DNA of 20,347 nucleotides, taken from a virus. The position numbers and the translations under genes were made by a program. The notes below the pieces were generated by a model. That model had not been told where the DNA came from. It was given only the letters and a program-made list of their open reading frames with translations, and searched no databases. Of this stretch, positions 19,126 to 20,347 are shown piece by piece; the first letter of the stretch is position 1; each line of letters begins with the position of its first letter. Location of the stretch: positions 1-20,347 of the IMG/VR virus record IMGVR_UViG_3300021961_000805. One strand, 5' to 3'.

Positions 19126-19490
19126 TGGATACTGAGTCTAAGATGATTGCTCCCATTTGGGCTATCAAAAGGTATGAACATGAGGAAGAATCTCCTGTTG
19201 AGCCTACTGGATATCCTGGGTATGATCATGCCATTTGGTATTGGTGGGATGCAAGGATTGGAAACAATATTTATAATCAAGCAACTTGGGATGCAGTCTT
19301 AGATAGGATTACGCATCACAACAAAATTCTTACGCAGAGTCCGTATACAAAGATAGACTGGGAAAGGCTAAATGAAGGAACTTGGAGAGTTATTGCTATT
19401 GCTGGCGGGAATAGGACTGTTCTTGCTACTTTGCGAAAGGTTTCTAGGATAGCAAATCCTGAGTCTACGTATCGCTGGTATAAAGAGTGA
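19125..19490 (+). CDS. Hypothetical protein
   Basis: A 121-residue protein starting at ATG 19125 in a TGATG overlap with the microprotein gene. It is Trp- and Tyr-rich: IAPIWAIKRYEHEEES, GYDHAIWYWWDARIG, WDAVLDRITHHNK, IDWERLNEGTWRVIAIAGG, RWYKE. The alternation of strands and turns (WRVIAIAGGNRTVLATLRKVS) suggests a small sheet. It has no Cys and no signal. The gene ends 13 bases before tRNA-Arg. Family not recognised. Confidence 0.75.
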   Translation: MDTESKMIAPIWAIKRYEHEEESPVEPTGYPGYDHAIWYWWDARIGNNIYNQATWDAVLDRITHHNKILTQSPYTKIDWERLNEGTWRVIAIAGGNRTVLATLRKVSRIANPESTYRWYKE

Positions 19491-19503
19491 TTTAGTTTCG
19501 GTT

Positions 19504-19576
19504 GCCCTTATAGCTCAATGGATAGAGCAAATGACTTCTAATCATTAGGTTGTAGGTTCGAGTCCTACTAAGGGCG
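19504..19576 (+). tRNA. tRNA-Arg (anticodon TCT)
   Basis: A regular 73-base cloverleaf: acceptor GCCCTTA (19504-19510) / TAAGGGC (19569-19575), T8-A9, D arm GCTC...GAGC, anticodon stem AATGA / TCATT with loop CTTCTAA, T arm GTAGG-TTCGAGT-CCTAC, discriminator G. The anticodon TCT reads AGA, an Arg codon rare in most actinobacterial genomes. CCA is not encoded. Confidence 0.96.
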
Positions 19577-19753
19577 CTGAGTGGGCTAAGCATAAACTCC
19601 TTTCTTGTGTTAAGGGAAACCTGCAAACAATTGTTTTTTTTGTTGGTTGTTTTTTGGGCAATTGTTTGTTAAAGATGTTTTGCATGGTTTTGCATCCAAG
19701 GTTTTCCGCCCACTCTATTTCGTATAAATACAAGCAAGCAACTGGAGGTTGCA
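19577..19753 (+). other. Non-coding interval with nested inverted repeats
   Basis: No gene is visible here. The outer repeat GAGTGGGC (19579-19586) / GCCCACTC (19708-19715) encloses the inner perfect 10-bp repeat CAAACAATTG (19624-19633) / CAATTGTTTG (19659-19668), whose 25-base loop is nearly all T and G. The direct repeat TTTTGCAT occurs twice near 19677-19695. TATAAA at 19723-19728, then GGAGG ahead of the 19754 ATG, could give a promoter for the paralog pair, although no -35 matches. The nesting suggests a folded RNA directly after tRNA-Arg, or a paired protein site. Confidence 0.6.
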
Positions 19754-20200
19754 ATGAATAAAGAAAGAATGCTATTGCTGGCTGATCTTCTAGAAGGACT
19801 GCCAGAGTATAAGTTCAGTATTGAGTATTGGGCTTCTGAATGGGATGATGAATCTCAAGAGCATGTCAATCAGGATGATGGCTATGTTTATCTTAGTGGC
19901 TATGATTGCACAACTGCTGGCTGTGTTGCTGGCTGGGCTGTTGCAATGAAGAATGATATGGCAATTAAGAATGAACATGAAATGGATGCTTGTGATATTG
20001 AGCATGGTGCTGCTACATACCTTGGTCTGAATCATGTTCAGGCTAATGATCTTTTCTATTATGGTAATGATAGTGTTTATGCTAGGTACGCTGGTGAGCT
20101 TGGTCTAAATACAGATCAGTTGCTTGGTCGTCAGATTACGCAAAAGCACGCATCTATTGTCGTTCGTAAGGTAGCAGAAGGAGAATGGTCTCTCGTATGA
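19754..20200 (+). CDS. Hypothetical protein, CTTAGCVAGWA family, paralog 1
   Basis: A 148-residue acidic protein with GGAGG before its ATG. It begins MNKERMLLLADLLEGL, then an aromatic region (EYWASEWDDESQEH), strands (GYVYLSGYDC) and the motif CTTAGCVAGWAVAMK (about residues 55-69), a Cys-Gly turn into a helix seen in many small phage and actinobacterial proteins of unknown function. The C-terminal half has two helix units (AATYLGLNHVQANDLFYYG and YAGELGLNTDQLLGRQI) and a final basic helix (HASIVVRKVAEGEW). A truncated close paralog follows. Role not known. Confidence 0.82.
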   Translation: MNKERMLLLADLLEGLPEYKFSIEYWASEWDDESQEHVNQDDGYVYLSGYDCTTAGCVAGWAVAMKNDMAIKNEHEMDACDIEHGAATYLGLNHVQANDLFYYGNDSVYARYAGELGLNTDQLLGRQITQKHASIVVRKVAEGEWSLV

Positions 20201-20226
20201 GAGACTTCAGCTGAATAGGAGATATG

Positions 20227-20347
20227 ATGAACAAAGAAAGAATGTTTCTACTAGCCGATTTGCTTGATGCTATCAAGCCGATGAAGTTCAACATGAATGA
20301 CTGGTTTTCGGTCTATGTTGGTGATGATGAAGATTATGATGGAGCAC
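20227..20347 (+). CDS. Paralog 2 of the preceding gene, cut by window edge
   Basis: ATG 20227 is preferred over ATG 20224 since it gives five bases to AGGAG (20217-20221) and aligns with the upstream gene: MNKERMFLLADLLDAI against MNKERMLLLADLLEGL, then a second match at FNMNDWFSVYV against FSIEYWASEW. The visible 40 residues run to the window edge with an acidic loop (GDDEDYDGA). This is a tandem gene duplication; the two copies have already diverged well beyond the N-terminus. Confidence 0.8.
   Translation, partial: MNKERMFLLADLLDAIKPMKFNMNDWFSVYVGDDEDYDGA

Noticed and set aside
19545-19754. Minus-strand ORF starting opposite the 19754 gene and ending LVGLEPTT
   Set aside because: That C-terminus is the well-known artefact of translating the antisense of a tRNA T arm; the frame runs through tRNA-Arg.

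Overview
The window reads as part of the genome of a tailed double-stranded DNA phage (Caudoviricetes) that infects an actinobacterium. The phage call rests on a large terminase subunit with ATPase and nuclease motifs (2216-3946), a probable small terminase just upstream, three tRNA genes, an HNH endonuclease, a peptidoglycan-lytic protein, and dozens of tiny plus-strand genes whose stops and starts overlap. The host call rests on a WhiB-type iron-sulfur regulator (12940-13227), a family known only from Actinobacteria and their phages. The Thr-rich linker of the lytic protein and a leaderless-looking promoter fit this host. The sequence is AT-rich for an actinobacterial phage, so a low-GC host such as a freshwater planktonic lineage is possible; that is inference.

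Layout. 1-4110: end of an unrecognised gene, a tiny ORF, a GT4-type glycosyltransferase, small terminase, large terminase and a small coiled-coil protein. 4111-4335: a GC-rich, hairpin-containing leader. 4336-4740: one small basic-tailed protein closed by a strong intrinsic terminator. 4740-5579: an extended -10 promoter immediately after the terminator drives a second, DxD-type glycosyltransferase, apparently from a leaderless GTG. 5580-6055: a gene-free interval with 15 CTAAC words, including five phased 12-bp tandem repeats, and a hairpin that reuses the repeat word. 6056-17674: one long run of about 30 small overlapping genes, mostly unrecognised. Many are tiny Cys-pair (zinc-ribbon-like) proteins. 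The recognisable members are a dCMP-deaminase-like enzyme, an Api92-like ferredoxin-fold protein, WhiB, a protein of 13-residue repeats, a GHKL-like ATPase carrying an HExxH metallopeptidase motif, a hidden 44-residue membrane peptide, a KTSC-domain protein and an HNH endonuclease. 17683-19576: three tRNAs (Leu-TAA, Ile-TAT-like, Arg-TCT) interleaved with small genes and a secreted lysozyme-like transglycosylase. 19577-19753: a non-coding interval with nested inverted repeats. 19754-end: two tandem paralogous genes, the second cut by the window edge.

How the parts work together. The left end holds DNA packaging plus two glycosyltransferases that could modify virion or host surface, or phage DNA. 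The middle block looks like an early or host-takeover cassette translated by coupled initiation, with nucleotide metabolism (deaminase) and transcriptional control (WhiB). The tRNAs read UUA, AUA and AGA, AT-rich codons that fit the base composition of the phage. Starts given here were chosen from Shine-Dalgarno sites and stop/start overlaps, and seven genes shorter than 60 codons are included. Most small proteins have no function I can name.
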